Origin: Hymenobacter terricola
GTDB lineage: Bacteria > Bacteroidota > Bacteroidia > Cytophagales > Hymenobacteraceae
Assembly (NCBI RefSeq): GCF_017921975.2
Contig: NZ_JAGEMO020000012.1
Span: forward strand, 45,762 to 109,761
Reading direction: 5' to 3'
DNA: 64,000 nt
Part shown: in pieces, positions 35,461 through 44,412 of the stretch
How the letters are laid out: the number at the start of each line of letters is the position of its first letter
Numbering within the stretch: position 1 is the first letter of the stretch
Translations under genes and position numbers: made by a program
The notes under the pieces: model-generated
The model's database searches: none
What the model saw: only the letters and a program-made list of their open reading frames with translations
Told to the model about the DNA's origin: nothing

Positions 35461-35565
35461 GCAGGACTGCGTCAGCTGGTTGTCAGGCGGTTGTTGCTTG
35501 CGTCTGGCTGAGATTAAACCCTGCTTCGCAAACGCCCGTTTCAGCTTCATTCCAATTTAATTTCA

Positions 35566-36393
35566 ATGGAGCTTTTCTGCTCTTTGGCGCTGTCCGGCGC
35601 TTTATTTCCGGCGCCCGGCCCCGCCGTTTTTGCCCAGCAACAAGCCTCCTCGCCCTACCATGCCCGCTTTCTGGTCGATGCGCCCATCACCTTGGGCCTG
35701 GGCGCCGTGAGCGGCCTGGGCCTCCACCTGGTGCAGCAAAAACACGGCCTGAGCACCACCGAGCTGGCCGCCCTCAACAAGAACGACGTGCCTGGCTTCG
35801 ACCGGTTTTCGGTCGGTTACTACAGCGAAACGGCCCAGACCACCAGCGACTTCCTCTGCTACGGCGCCCTGGTGGCCGCCCCGGCGCTGCTCGCCCTGAA
35901 CCCGGCCGTGCGCGGCCGCTACGGCCAGGTAGCCGTCCTTTATCTGGAAACCTTGCTGGCCACCGATGCCATCTTTACGATGACCGTGGGCAATATTTCC
36001 CGCTACCGGCCCTACCTCTACGGTCCCAACGGCGGCGACGGCCGCAACGGCACGAATGCCACCAACTCGTTTTTTGCCGGCCACACGGCGCATACGGCCA
36101 CGTTCTTTGCGGCCCAGGTATTTCACGATTTCAACCCCGGCTCGCGGGCCCAGCCCTACGTCTGGGGTGCGGCCGCCATCATTCCGGCCGCCGTGGCCTA
36201 CTGCCGCATCAAAGGCGGTATGCATTTCCTGTCCGATAACATCGTGGGCTATGCCGTGGGCGCCACCATGGGCATTGTGGTGCCGCAGCTGCACAAGAAA
36301 GCCGGCCGGGCAGGCGTGTCCATGCTGCCCGTGCAGGGCCTGAACGTGAATGGCTACGCCTACAGCGGCCTGCTGCTGAGCAAGCGGCTGTAG
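35566..36393 (+). CDS. PAP2-family phosphatase-like protein (paralogue 2)
   Basis: A 275-aa exported protein clearly paralogous to the one at 31,055: shared blocks include DAPITLGLG, LAALNKNDVPGFDRFSVGYYSE, RYRPYLYGPNGG, QVFHDFNPGSRAQPYVWGAAA and the C-terminal VSMLPVQGLNVNGYAYSG. Signal peptide about 1-24. Catalytic motifs show the same deviations: no motif-1 Lys, AGHTAHTAT in place of PSGH, intact R-x5-H-x3-D (RIKGGMHFLSD). The extra 37-residue loop before the C-terminal motif in paralogue 1 is missing here. The common degenerate form suggests a distinct subfamily rather than random decay. Confidence 0.85.
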   Translation: MELFCSLALSGALFPAPGPAVFAQQQASSPYHARFLVDAPITLGLGAVSGLGLHLVQQKHGLSTTELAALNKNDVPGFDRFSVGYYSETAQTTSDFLCYGALVAAPALLALNPAVRGRYGQVAVLYLETLLATDAIFTMTVGNISRYRPYLYGPNGGDGRNGTNATNSFFAGHTAHTATFFAAQVFHDFNPGSRAQPYVWGAAAIIPAAVAYCRIKGGMHFLSDNIVGYAVGATMGIVVPQLHKKAGRAGVSMLPVQGLNVNGYAYSGLLLSKRL

Positions 36394-36417
36394 GCGCAGA
36401 AAGAGGGTTTTTGAATG

Positions 36418-36774
36418 CTACTTCACGGTGCCGGTGTTCACGGTGCCGGTGGCTTTGTCCACTTCAAAACGGGCGCGGTTGGGCATGCGCCCGGCCCAGT
36501 CGGTGCGCGGTACCAGCACTTGCCAGGTGGCGCCGTTGTCGTTCACGCGGGCCGAATCGGGAATATAAAGGGCGGCGTTGGGCTGGGTTTGGATGTATTG
36601 GGCCACGGCGGTCCGGGCTTCGGCCTCGGTTTTGAGGCCCGGCTGGGCGCTGGCGGGTGGCGTTTGGGCCGCTTCGACGGGTGCGCCGGAGGTAGTGTCG
36701 GCTTTAGGCGTTGATTGGCAGGCGGCCAGCGCGCTTCCGGCGGCCAGCAGCAGAATGAGGGAGGATTTTGTCAT
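36418..36774 (-). CDS. Small lipoprotein, function unknown
   Basis: A 118-aa protein with a lipoprotein signal (SSLILLLAAGSALAAC; Cys19 acylation site). After a Thr/Ala/Pro-rich linker, a small domain follows (about 48-118): EARTAVAQYIQTQPNAALY, then TWQVLVPRTDWAGRMPNRARFEVDK. I recognise no named family, but the layout (helix, then beta strands ending in 'FEVDKATGTV') resembles small Bacteroidota lipoproteins with a PepSY-like fold. The start codon is only ~94 bp from the divergent glycosidase gene, so they share a promoter region. Confidence 0.7.
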   Translation of the reverse strand: MTKSSLILLLAAGSALAACQSTPKADTTSGAPVEAAQTPPASAQPGLKTEAEARTAVAQYIQTQPNAALYIPDSARVNDNGATWQVLVPRTDWAGRMPNRARFEVDKATGTVNTGTVK

Positions 36775-36867
36775 GCCGCAAAGTTAATCCGCTGCCGGTT
36801 GTGCCGTACTTTGACGGAACGTTACGTTTTCCTAACCACCACCCCGCCACCCCTGTACACCGCCCGC

Positions 36868-39762
36868 ATGAAAGAACTTTACCTCCGCTACTGGCTGCTG
36901 CTGTTGCTGCTGGCCCTGGCCCCGGCCGCCCACGCCCAGATTGAGCCCGCGGCTCAGTACACCACCCTCACCCCGGCCCAGCTCATGGCCTGGACGTCCA
37001 CGTGGCCCACGGCCCTGCCGGCCAACATCAGCACCGTGCCGCTGGCCAGCCGCCAAAACACGCTGACCACGCAGCTCAACCCCGCCCAAAGCTTCAGCGC
37101 CAGGGTGAACTGGTGCCCCGATGGCATGAACAACTTCTCGGGCTACCTCAACGAGCAGCCCCAGTTCAACCTCTACAACTTCACCCACTGGCAGTATGTG
37201 GACGTCTTTACCTGGTTTGCCAGCCCGGTGGGCATTCCGTGCCGGCCGTGGGTGGAAACCGCGCACCGCAACGGCGTCAAAATCATCGGCACGGTGTTCA
37301 CCGACCGGGCGGGCTTCCAGCTGCTCTTGCAGAAGGACGCGGCCGGCAACTACCTCGGGGCCCAGAAACTGGTGGACGTGGCCAATTACTACGGCTTCGA
37401 CGGCTGGTTTTTCAACGAGGAATCGGCCCTGACCACGGCCGAGGCCACCGAAATGCGCAACCTGCTCAAGCGCCTGCAGGTCATCAAGCCGGCGGCCATG
37501 GAAATTCACTGGTACGACGCCATGGTGCCCAGCGGCGCTATTGCCTACCAAAACGCGCTGAATACCAACAACCAGCTGCTGTTTCAGGAAGGGACTACCC
37601 GCGTGAGCGACGCCATCTTCACCAACTATTTCTGGGCGGGGGCGGCCAATATCAACACGTCCGTCACGACGGCCACGGCGCTGGGCCGCGACCCGTTCGA
37701 CGTGTACATGGGGGCCGATTTGTGGCCCGGCCGCTCCAACCAGTCCCTGTTCACCAACACCACCTGGATTGATAACTACTTCAACGCCGGGAGCCTGGCC
37801 CAGCCCAAGCTCTCCATCGCCATGTTTGCCCCGAACCTGACGTACAACGGCGGCTTCAGCAACTTCAACACCAACCCGGCCGATTACGCCAGCTTCTACC
37901 GGACCGAGCAGCGCCTGTTCTCGGGCGACGACCTGGACGTGACCACCCCCGACGCCACCGGCTGGAAAGGCTTCGGCAACTACCTGCCCGTGCGCAGCGC
38001 CATCAACACGCTGCCGTTCAACACGTACTTTTCGGTCGGGCAGGGGCAGATTTTTGCCAACAACGGCGTGCAGGTGGCCAAAAGCTGGACCGACATGGCC
38101 AAGCAAAGCCTCCTGCCCTCCTGGCAGTGGGCCAAGAGCGGCGCGGCCCGCGTCACGGCCGGCTTCGACTTCACCCGGGCCTACTACGCCGGCAACTCGG
38201 TGAAGCTGGCCGGCAGCCTCAGCGGCCTCAACGAGGCCACCGTGAAGCTCTACCAAACCAAGCTCGCCATCACGGCGCCCACCAGTTTTGACCTGACCTA
38301 CAAAGTGGCCACCGCCGGCCCCAGCTCCACCAGGATGGCCCTGTATTTCTCCGATAACCTCGCCACGCCCGAGCTTCTCGACCTGCCCGCCGTGACCGAT
38401 ACGCTGTGGCACACCACCACCTTCCCGCTGGCCGCCTACGCCGGCCGCGAGCTGGCCGTTATCGGCGTGCAGGCCACCAGCGCCACCGCCGTGGCCGGCT
38501 ACCGCGTCAACCTGGGCCGGTTTACCCTCTACAACGGGGCCGCCGTCACCACGCCGCCCACCGTGGGCTTCTCGGCCAATCACACCACCACGACCACGAC
38601 CCAGCCCGTCACCTTTGCCAATTCCTCGACCAACGCCACCGCCTATGTCTGGACGTTTGCGGGCGGCACGCCGGCTACCAGCACGGCCATTCACCCGGTC
38701 GTGACCTATCCCGCGCCCGGCACCTACAGCGTGAAGCTGCGCGCCCAGAACGCCATCGGCCGCGACTCGCTCACCCGAGTGGGCTACGTCACTGTCGTGA
38801 CCGCGCCGCCCCTCGGCAGCAACACGGCGCTGCTCTTTGATGGGCTGGGCAAATACGTCGATGCCGGCACCATCAACCTGGGCGGCACGGCCCTCAGCCT
38901 GGAATGCTGGGTGAAAGCCAACACCTTCAAGACCAGCTCGCCCTTCATTTCCAGCATCATCGGCATGGAAGATGCCGGCAACGTGGCCGAAATCCGCCTC
39001 GGCGATGCCGGCATCACCGGCGACCGCCTTCAATTTGCGATGAACACGGGCGCCCTCACGCGGAAAGTGACTTCGGTGTCGACCCTCACGGCCGGCGTCT
39101 GGTACCACGTGGCCGCCACCTACGACGGGCTGGCCATGAAGCTCTATCTCAACGGCGTGCTTGAGGCCTCGGCCAACACCTCGGCCACGGCCACGGCCAA
39201 TGGGGCCTTTTCCTTCGGCCGCAACTACGCCAGCTCGCGCTGCCTCGACGGTTCCATCGACGAAATCCGGGCGTGGACCCGCGCCCTCACCGCCACCGAA
39301 ATCGCGGCCAACTCCTGCGCCGTGAGCCCCACCGCCCCCGGCCTGGAAGGCTACTGGAAGCTGAACGAAGCCGTCGGCTCCGTGGCGCAGGACCTGAGCG
39401 GCCACGGCCACACCGGCACCCTCATTGCCATGGGCCCCAGCGACTGGTCGACCAACGTGCCCACGCAGTGCGGCACGGCCACGGCCACCACGCCCGGCCA
39501 GGCCACCACCGAAATGCAGGTGCTGGTGTTCGGCAATCCGGTGCCCGGCGGCCGGGCCGAAATCGAAATCCGGGGTGCCAAAAGCCTGCCCGTTACCCTG
39601 CAGGTAAGCAACGCCCTGGGCGCCGTGGTCTGGAAGCAGACGGTGCCGGGCAGCGCCAGTGCCGGCCGCATCAGCGTGCCGCTGCCGGGTGCGGCCGGCC
39701 TCTACGTGCTGCGCGCCAGCACGGCGGCCAGCTCCGCCACGGTGAAACTACTGAAGCTTTAA
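36868..39762 (+). CDS. T9SS-exported GH85-like endo-beta-N-acetylglucosaminidase with PKD and LamG domains
   Basis: A 964-aa secreted protein. Signal peptide 1-23 (LLLLLALAPAAHAQ). Residues about 30-430 match GH85 endo-beta-N-acetylglucosaminidases, which cleave the chitobiose core of N-glycans: the catalytic block is GFDGWFFN183-E-E185-S, giving the N-x-E pair used for substrate-assisted catalysis. A PKD domain lies at about 562-648, a LamG/concanavalin-like domain at about 652-820, and a type IX secretion C-terminal sorting domain at the end (VLVFGNPVPGGRAEIEI to ATVKLLKL). Together these suggest an outer-membrane-secreted glycoprotein deglycosidase. ATG at 36,868 is chosen because the signal peptide begins there. 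No SusC/D partners are seen. Confidence 0.85.
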   Translation: MKELYLRYWLLLLLLALAPAAHAQIEPAAQYTTLTPAQLMAWTSTWPTALPANISTVPLASRQNTLTTQLNPAQSFSARVNWCPDGMNNFSGYLNEQPQFNLYNFTHWQYVDVFTWFASPVGIPCRPWVETAHRNGVKIIGTVFTDRAGFQLLLQKDAAGNYLGAQKLVDVANYYGFDGWFFNEESALTTAEATEMRNLLKRLQVIKPAAMEIHWYDAMVPSGAIAYQNALNTNNQLLFQEGTTRVSDAIFTNYFWAGAANINTSVTTATALGRDPFDVYMGADLWPGRSNQSLFTNTTWIDNYFNAGSLAQPKLSIAMFAPNLTYNGGFSNFNTNPADYASFYRTEQRLFSGDDLDVTTPDATGWKGFGNYLPVRSAINTLPFNTYFSVGQGQIFANNGVQVAKSWTDMAKQSLLPSWQWAKSGAARVTAGFDFTRAYYAGNSVKLAGSLSGLNEATVKLYQTKLAITAPTSFDLTYKVATAGPSSTRMALYFSDNLATPELLDLPAVTDTLWHTTTFPLAAYAGRELAVIGVQATSATAVAGYRVNLGRFTLYNGAAVTTPPTVGFSANHTTTTTTQPVTFANSSTNATAYVWTFAGGTPATSTAIHPVVTYPAPGTYSVKLRAQNAIGRDSLTRVGYVTVVTAPPLGSNTALLFDGLGKYVDAGTINLGGTALSLECWVKANTFKTSSPFISSIIGMEDAGNVAEIRLGDAGITGDRLQFAMNTGALTRKVTSVSTLTAGVWYHVAATYDGLAMKLYLNGVLEASANTSATATANGAFSFGRNYASSRCLDGSIDEIRAWTRALTATEIAANSCAVSPTAPGLEGYWKLNEAVGSVAQDLSGHGHTGTLIAMGPSDWSTNVPTQCGTATATTPGQATTEMQVLVFGNPVPGGRAEIEIRGAKSLPVTLQVSNALGAVVWKQTVPGSASAGRISVPLPGAAGLYVLRASTAASSATVKLLKL

Positions 39763-39763
39763 G

Positions 39764-39882
39764 TAATTGTTCAAAAGCAAACGGGTTGTTAGTTGCTCCT
39801 TGTTAGATGTCAGCCAAAATGTTGACTACGTGCTGACAACTAACAACGAGCAACTAACAACTAACAAATTAGCAATTACTTT
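39764..39882. repeat. Palindromic repeat, family B copy 1
   Basis: The left arm (about 39,784-39,812) has GGTTGTTAGTTGCTCCTTGT and TCAGC. The right arm (39,832-39,868) reads CTGACAACTAACAACGAGCA then ACTAACAAC. Outer AAGTAATTG/AATTACTT also pair. The loop GTCAGCCAAAATGTTGAC resembles loops of other family B copies. Confidence 0.75.
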
Positions 39883-39900
39883 TTCACGCTTGATGTAAGG

Positions 39901-39942
39901 AGGAACGGTCGGGCGCGTCAGCCCGGCCGTTCCTCTTTTACC
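39901..39942 (+). terminator. Terminator of the glycosidase gene
   Basis: AGGAACGGTCGGGC (39,901-39,914) pairs with GCCCGGCCGTTCCT (39,921-39,934) with one G-T pair, followed by CTTTTACCTTTT. Confidence 0.75.
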
Positions 39943-39955
39943 TTTTAGTAGACCC

Positions 39956-40567
39956 ATGAAAAACGTATTACGCGGCGCGGCTTTCGCCCTGCTCACTGCC
40001 CTTGTGGCCCCGGCCGTTCAAGCCCAAACGCCGGCTCCGATGCTGACCGCCACCGCATTGGCCGTAGGTGATGCCGCACCAATGTTCAAAGCCAAGGACG
40101 CGGCTGGCCACGAAATGGACCTGAAGCAAATGCTCCGGAAAGGCCCGGTGGTGCTGTATTTCTACCGGGGGCAGTGGTGCCCGTTCTGCAACAAGCAGCT
40201 GAGCCAGCTGCAGGATTCGCTGCAACAGCTCACCGCCAAAGGCGCGCAAGTGGTAGTCATTTCGCCCGAAACCCAGGAGAATATCGGCAAGACGGTGACC
40301 AAGACCAAGGCCAGCTTTCCCATCGTGCACGACCAGGATTTTGCCATCATGAAAGCCTACCACACGGCTTTCACCGTGCAGCCCGACGTGGTGAGCAAGT
40401 ACAAAGGCTTCGGCGTGGACCTGCTGGCCGCCAACGGCGCCGACGCGGCCGTGCTGCCCGTGCCCGCCACCTACATCATCGGCAAAGACGGCAAAATCAA
40501 GTACGCCCATTTCAACCCCGACTACCGGCAGCGCGTGAGCGTGAAAGAAGTAGCGGCCGCGCTGTAG
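39956..40567 (+). CDS. Exported peroxiredoxin-like (AhpC/TSA) protein
   Basis: A 203-aa thioredoxin-fold protein with signal peptide 1-24 (ends AVQAQ). The redox motif is YRGQWC75PFC78, the C-x-x-C form of the peroxiredoxin-like family that looks more like a thiol reductase than a classical Prx. QVVVISPETQENIGKT and VPATYIIGKDGKIKYAHFNPDYRQR are family blocks. Likely periplasmic oxidant or disulfide handling. It sits 14 bp after the glycosidase terminator and has its own leader. Confidence 0.9.
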   Translation: MKNVLRGAAFALLTALVAPAVQAQTPAPMLTATALAVGDAAPMFKAKDAAGHEMDLKQMLRKGPVVLYFYRGQWCPFCNKQLSQLQDSLQQLTAKGAQVVVISPETQENIGKTVTKTKASFPIVHDQDFAIMKAYHTAFTVQPDVVSKYKGFGVDLLAANGADAAVLPVPATYIIGKDGKIKYAHFNPDYRQRVSVKEVAAAL

Positions 40568-40610
40568 GCGAGGCGCGCTTTTTCCTGAGCGAATGAGGCG
40601 AAATGACAGC

Positions 40611-41228
40611 CTATTTTTTGGCGGTGAATTGCTTGGCTGTCTTTTTTAGCAGCATTCCAACCTGGCCTTTGTAATAGTAAATAAATGTTTCGCTGAAGTC
40701 GTCGAAGACGTACTTGTCGCCACTGTTCAGGTCTTGGACGTACAGGTCAACTGATGTAGAATTTATGGACATGCCAGTTCCCGAACCATGGCTGGTAGTG
40801 CCGCGAAACGACCCATCGGTTGCCGCGGTAAAAGAGCTTTGCATGAGCATGTACTTGTAGCCCTGCTGGTCGCGGTAGTAGGCAATCGAGTCTGAGGTGG
40901 TGATGCGGTGGGCGTAGGGATAGCGCGCTGCCGCCTCCACCAGCTGCTTGTTCGCTTCGGGAATGACGTCGTTGTGGTTCTTCTGCATGAAATACAGCCG
41001 CCGCTCAGCACCCCAGCCTTTGGGGCCCGAAGCAGGCAGCTTTACCGGCAAGAATTTGATAAACAGCAGCTTGGCCTGTGGCAGGTCATCCGGCAGCTTC
41101 TTTTTAAAGACTTGCCCGGTTACCGGGATGCCTTGCGAAGCAGAGAGGGTAGTGGGTTGTTGGGCAAAGCCCTGCACCGACAGGCAAACACCGGCACAAA
41201 GGCTACTGAGCGTAAACGGTTTCTTCAT
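40611..41228 (-). CDS. Secreted protein of unknown function
   Basis: A 205-aa protein with signal peptide 1-22 (ends VQGFAQ). The mature part has mixed alpha/beta features and conserved-looking blocks (LPQAKLLFIKFLPVKLPASG, AAARYPYAHRITTSDSIAYY, DDFSETFIYYYKGQVGMLLKK). I recognise no family. ATG at 41,228 is chosen because the signal peptide starts there. The gene is convergent with the peroxiredoxin gene and 75 bp after the nicotinamidase gene on the same strand. Confidence 0.7.
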   Translation of the reverse strand: MKKPFTLSSLCAGVCLSVQGFAQQPTTLSASQGIPVTGQVFKKKLPDDLPQAKLLFIKFLPVKLPASGPKGWGAERRLYFMQKNHNDVIPEANKQLVEAAARYPYAHRITTSDSIAYYRDQQGYKYMLMQSSFTAATDGSFRGTTSHGSGTGMSINSTSVDLYVQDLNSGDKYVFDDFSETFIYYYKGQVGMLLKKTAKQFTAKK

Positions 41229-41302
41229 AAAGGATTGTGTGGGGGAATGAATTTGCCGAAAGGTAGGGCAAAATCCAGCGGACGGCCGGGCTTTTTTTGC
41301 CG

Positions 41303-41914
41303 TTAGTGAAGCAACTCTGTGCTCTTGAGAAGCCGGCCGCCGTGCCCCCGCAGGTCGGCCTGCGCCGCCGCCCACCCTTCGGCCGAAATGGCGCGGGTCG
41401 CGTCTTCGATAATGGTGGCGGCAAAGCCCTCGGCCAGGGCATCTTTGGCCGAGTAATACACGCAGTAGTCGGCGGCCAGGCCGGCAATGTAAACCTCGGT
41501 CACGCCCCGTCCGTGCAGATAGTCGGCCAGGCCGGTGCTTTTGCGGTGGCCGTTGTCGAAAAATGCGCTGTAGCTGTCGATTTCCGGGTTCATGCCTTTG
41601 CGGAAAATGGCTTCGATGCGCTCCGGGTGCAGGGCCGGGGCCAGCGCGGCGCCGTCGCTGGCCTGGGTGCAGTGGTCGGGCCAGAGCACCTGCGGCAGGC
41701 CGTGCAGGTCAATTTCCTCAAACTGGCTGCGGCCGGCGTGGCTGCTAGCGAAGCTCTGGTGGCCCGCCGGGTGCCAGTCCTGGGTGGCCACCACCAGCGC
41801 AAACTGCGGCTGCAACGCGTTGACCAGCGGGATGATGGCATCGCCGTCGGCCACGGCCAGGCGGCCGCCGGGCAGAAAATCGTTTTGAATATCGATGAGC
41901 AAAAGGGCTTTCAT
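41303..41914 (-). CDS. pncA: Nicotinamidase (isochorismatase fold)
   Basis: A 203-aa cytoplasmic hydrolase converting nicotinamide to nicotinate for NAD salvage. The catalytic triad is visible: Asp8 in ALLLIDIQNDF, Lys in FRKGMNPEIDSYSAF, and Cys in GLAADYCVYYSAKDA. Metal ligands are Asp/His in TQDWHPAGHQSF. The cis-peptide loop and 'IDSYSAFFDN' are specific for nicotinamidases. ATG at 41,914 is the first start that fits the strand. It is a single gene. Confidence 0.95.
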   Translation of the reverse strand: MKALLLIDIQNDFLPGGRLAVADGDAIIPLVNALQPQFALVVATQDWHPAGHQSFASSHAGRSQFEEIDLHGLPQVLWPDHCTQASDGAALAPALHPERIEAIFRKGMNPEIDSYSAFFDNGHRKSTGLADYLHGRGVTEVYIAGLAADYCVYYSAKDALAEGFAATIIEDATRAISAEGWAAAQADLRGHGGRLLKSTELLH

Positions 41915-42023
41915 GGGCCGGCGGGAAAGGGGAGAAGGCGAGAGAATTGGCAAATAAACCAAGCATTGAGTGCGGATGCACGTTTAAGGGGATACGAAAT
42001 TCACCTTACCCGCTTGCTTTCTC

Positions 42024-42893
42024 ATGCCTGACCTCCACAATCAACTTGTCCTCGTCACCGGTGCCACGTCCGGCATTGGCGAAGTCACGGCCACCGAATT
42101 GGCCAAAATGGGTGCCCACGTCATCATTCTGGCCCGCAACGCCAAAAAAGCCGAGGTCACCCAGCAGAAAATCAAGGCCGCCGCCGGCCACGATAAAGTC
42201 GACATCCTGCTCGCCGACCTCGCCGACCTGGGCCAGGTGCGCCGGGCCGCGGCCGAGTTCAACGACCGCTACCCGCGCCTCGACGTGCTGGTGAACAACG
42301 CCGGAATGGTTTTTGGGGCCGAACGCCAACTTTCCGTCGATGGCAACGAGCTGGGCCTGGCCACCAACCACCTCGGCCCGTTCCTGCTCACCAATCTGCT
42401 ATTCGATAAACTGAAGGCCAGCCCCGCCGCCCGCGTGGTCAACCTGGCCTCGATGGCCTACAATTTTGCCAAGCCCAGTCTGACCGATTTTCAGTCGGCC
42501 AAAGACTACAGCGCCATGCGCGTGTACGGTAACACCAAGCTCTATAACATCATGTTCACGCAAGAGCTGGCCCGCCGCCTGCGCACCCACGGCGTTGCCA
42601 ACGTCACGACCAACGCCGTGCACCCCGGCGCCGTGGCCAGCAACTTCGGCAGCAATGCGGGTGGTTGGCTGGCCAAGCTCTTGCAGCTGGGCCGCCCGTT
42701 CATGATTTCGGTGGAAAAAGGTGCGGAAACCAGCATCTTCCTGGCCTCCGCGCCCGAGGTGGCGGCCACCAGCGGCGGCTATTATTCCAAGAAAAGAGCC
42801 GAGCCTGTGAAGCACGCCTTCAACACGCCCGACCACGCCCGCCAGCTCTGGAAGCTGAGCGAGCAGCTGACGGGCACGCAGTTTCTGGACTAG
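42024..42893 (+). CDS. Short-chain dehydrogenase/reductase (retinol dehydrogenase-like)
   Basis: A 289-aa SDR. Cofactor loop TGATSGIGEVTATELAK (14-30); NNAGMV in the fourth strand; catalytic Ser in VNLASMAYNF and Tyr-x3-Lys in YGNTKLYN. The wide N-terminal region and HPGAVASNFGSNAGG loop match the RDH/WWOX-like branch. The substrate is unknown. It is convergent with the next gene, 15 bp away. Confidence 0.9.
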   Translation: MPDLHNQLVLVTGATSGIGEVTATELAKMGAHVIILARNAKKAEVTQQKIKAAAGHDKVDILLADLADLGQVRRAAAEFNDRYPRLDVLVNNAGMVFGAERQLSVDGNELGLATNHLGPFLLTNLLFDKLKASPAARVVNLASMAYNFAKPSLTDFQSAKDYSAMRVYGNTKLYNIMFTQELARRLRTHGVANVTTNAVHPGAVASNFGSNAGGWLAKLLQLGRPFMISVEKGAETSIFLASAPEVAATSGGYYSKKRAEPVKHAFNTPDHARQLWKLSEQLTGTQFLD

Positions 42894-42908
42894 CGCAACG
42901 GGGCCCGG

Positions 42909-43658
42909 CTACCTCGGCGGCGGGGCGTCAACGGTGTTGAGCACGGCCGCCCAATCGGCTTCGGTTTTGGGCTTTTGCGAGTCGGCGGCCTTTTTCAGCT
43001 CCGCCGCCAGCGCGGGGGCCGCGCTTTGCAAGGGCTTGAGACCGAGCTTCACGGGCACCAGCGCGGCTTCGGGCGTGCGGAGGTAGTATTCCGTTTTGTC
43101 CTCTATTTCGTCGTGCCGGTCGCTGGTGTTGTACGCGCCCTGGAGCGTGGCTTTCTTCAGGGTTTTGAGCGGGCGTTTCAGCAGGGTGTAGCGGCTCTCG
43201 TGCAGCACCTCTACGTAGTCGGGGCGCTGCTGCGGCAGCGGGGCTTCCCGGAACCGGCGAAACAGGTGCGGCTGCGCCGGGCGGCCGGCCGTGGCGGGTT
43301 CCAGCAGCACGAAGCGCTCCACCAGCCGGTCGTCGAGCTGCAGCGAATCGGTGGAGGGGGCGGGCTTGTGCATCAGCAGGCGGTGGCCCAGCACGTCGTA
43401 TTTCAGCAGCACGGGGGCCAGCGGCAGCTTGTTGCTCAGCGTGATTTGGGCGGGCAGCCACCGGTTATCGACGTAGGGCGAGCCCACCACGCCTTCGCTG
43501 GTGGCACGGGGCAGCATGGTGGGCGCGCCGGAGGTGAGCGTGTTCAGGTTGGCCTGGGCCGCGGCCCCCGTCTGGCCGATGTCGGTTTGCTGGGCCAAGG
43601 CCGGGGCTCCGGCGAGCAGCAGGCCCAGGCCGGCCAGGGAGAAAACGCGCGTATTCAT
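42909..43658 (-). CDS. Secreted protein of unknown function
   Basis: A 249-aa protein with signal peptide 1-22 (VFSLAGLGLLLAGAPALAQ). The mature part contains a repeated beta-like pattern (LPLAPVLLKYDVLGHRLLMH, RLVERFVLLEPATAG) and a helical C-terminus with LAAELKKAADSQKPKTEADW. It resembles many uncharacterised Bacteroidota periplasmic proteins. No family is recognised. ATG at 43,658 opens the signal peptide. Confidence 0.7.
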   Translation of the reverse strand: MNTRVFSLAGLGLLLAGAPALAQQTDIGQTGAAAQANLNTLTSGAPTMLPRATSEGVVGSPYVDNRWLPAQITLSNKLPLAPVLLKYDVLGHRLLMHKPAPSTDSLQLDDRLVERFVLLEPATAGRPAQPHLFRRFREAPLPQQRPDYVEVLHESRYTLLKRPLKTLKKATLQGAYNTSDRHDEIEDKTEYYLRTPEAALVPVKLGLKPLQSAAPALAAELKKAADSQKPKTEADWAAVLNTVDAPPPR

Positions 43659-43724
43659 CACTAAGGAAGTTGGAAGCAGAATAATCTGGACCAATTTATT
43701 CCTTTTTTCGGGATGATGCCCCCG

Positions 43725-44279
43725 TCAGACGCCGTGCCCGGCCGCCGGGTGCAGCGCCCGCCACTCATCCTCCAGAATGCCCATTTCGATGAGGCTCCAG
43801 TAGCCGTCGCCGTGCCGCACCACGTCGCGCATCAGCCCTTCCTGCCGGAAGCCGCACTTGAGGTAGCAGTTCACGGCCGCGTGGTTGAAATCATAGACGC
43901 CCAGGCTGATGCGGTGCAGCTTCAACTCCTCGAACCCGATGCGCAGCAAGGCCTTCACCATGCCCTGGCAGATGCCGCGGCGGCGCTCGGTGGTGTTGCC
44001 CACCAGCACGCGGGTGATGCGCCCGGCGCGGTCACGCGTGCTGATGCCGCCCAGGGAAATATGCCCCACCGTGACCCCGGTTTTTGAGTCCACTGCCTTG
44101 TAAATGAACACGCCCGGGTCGTGCATATCGTTCGAGCCTTCCACGTACCACGTCAGGCCGGCTTCGCTTAGCGGGAACGAAAACATCGAGCCGCTCCACT
44201 CTTTCATCAGCCGCTCATCGTCGACCCATTCCATGAGCTGGGTGAAATCGTCGGCGGTGAAGGGTTCCAGTTTAATCAT
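43725..44279 (-). CDS. GNAT acetyltransferase, RimJ/RimL-like
   Basis: A 184-aa acetyl-CoA-dependent N-acyltransferase. The acetyl-CoA-binding loop is RVLVGNTTERRRGICQGM, an R-x-x-G-x-G/A-type pattern. The C-terminal block IGFEELKLHRISLGVYDFNHAAVNCYLKCGFRQEG is the RimJ/RimL signature. ATG at 44,279 is chosen because the GNAT domain starts there (IKLEPFTADDF). The acceptor is unknown: ribosomal proteins, antibiotics or small amines are possible. Confidence 0.9.
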   Translation of the reverse strand: MIKLEPFTADDFTQLMEWVDDERLMKEWSGSMFSFPLSEAGLTWYVEGSNDMHDPGVFIYKAVDSKTGVTVGHISLGGISTRDRAGRITRVLVGNTTERRRGICQGMVKALLRIGFEELKLHRISLGVYDFNHAAVNCYLKCGFRQEGLMRDVVRHGDGYWSLIEMGILEDEWRALHPAAGHGV

Positions 44280-44412
44280 ATAATAAGCGCAACGGCGCAG
44301 CACCAAGCTCCGCAATAAGCCCGCAAGGTAAGGCCGCTGCCGGCGGTCTGGTCAACCATCCGGCCGACGGGCTTGTTAGCGGCTTGCTTTCTTAAATCAA
44401 CCCGTTTTTTTC

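Noticed and set aside
36832..39411. 859-codon open frame on the minus strand across the glycosidase gene
   Set aside because: It is antisense to a gene with clear signal peptide, catalytic motif and T9SS domain. The composition (Gly, Val, His, Arg-rich) is a shadow of GC-rich codons.
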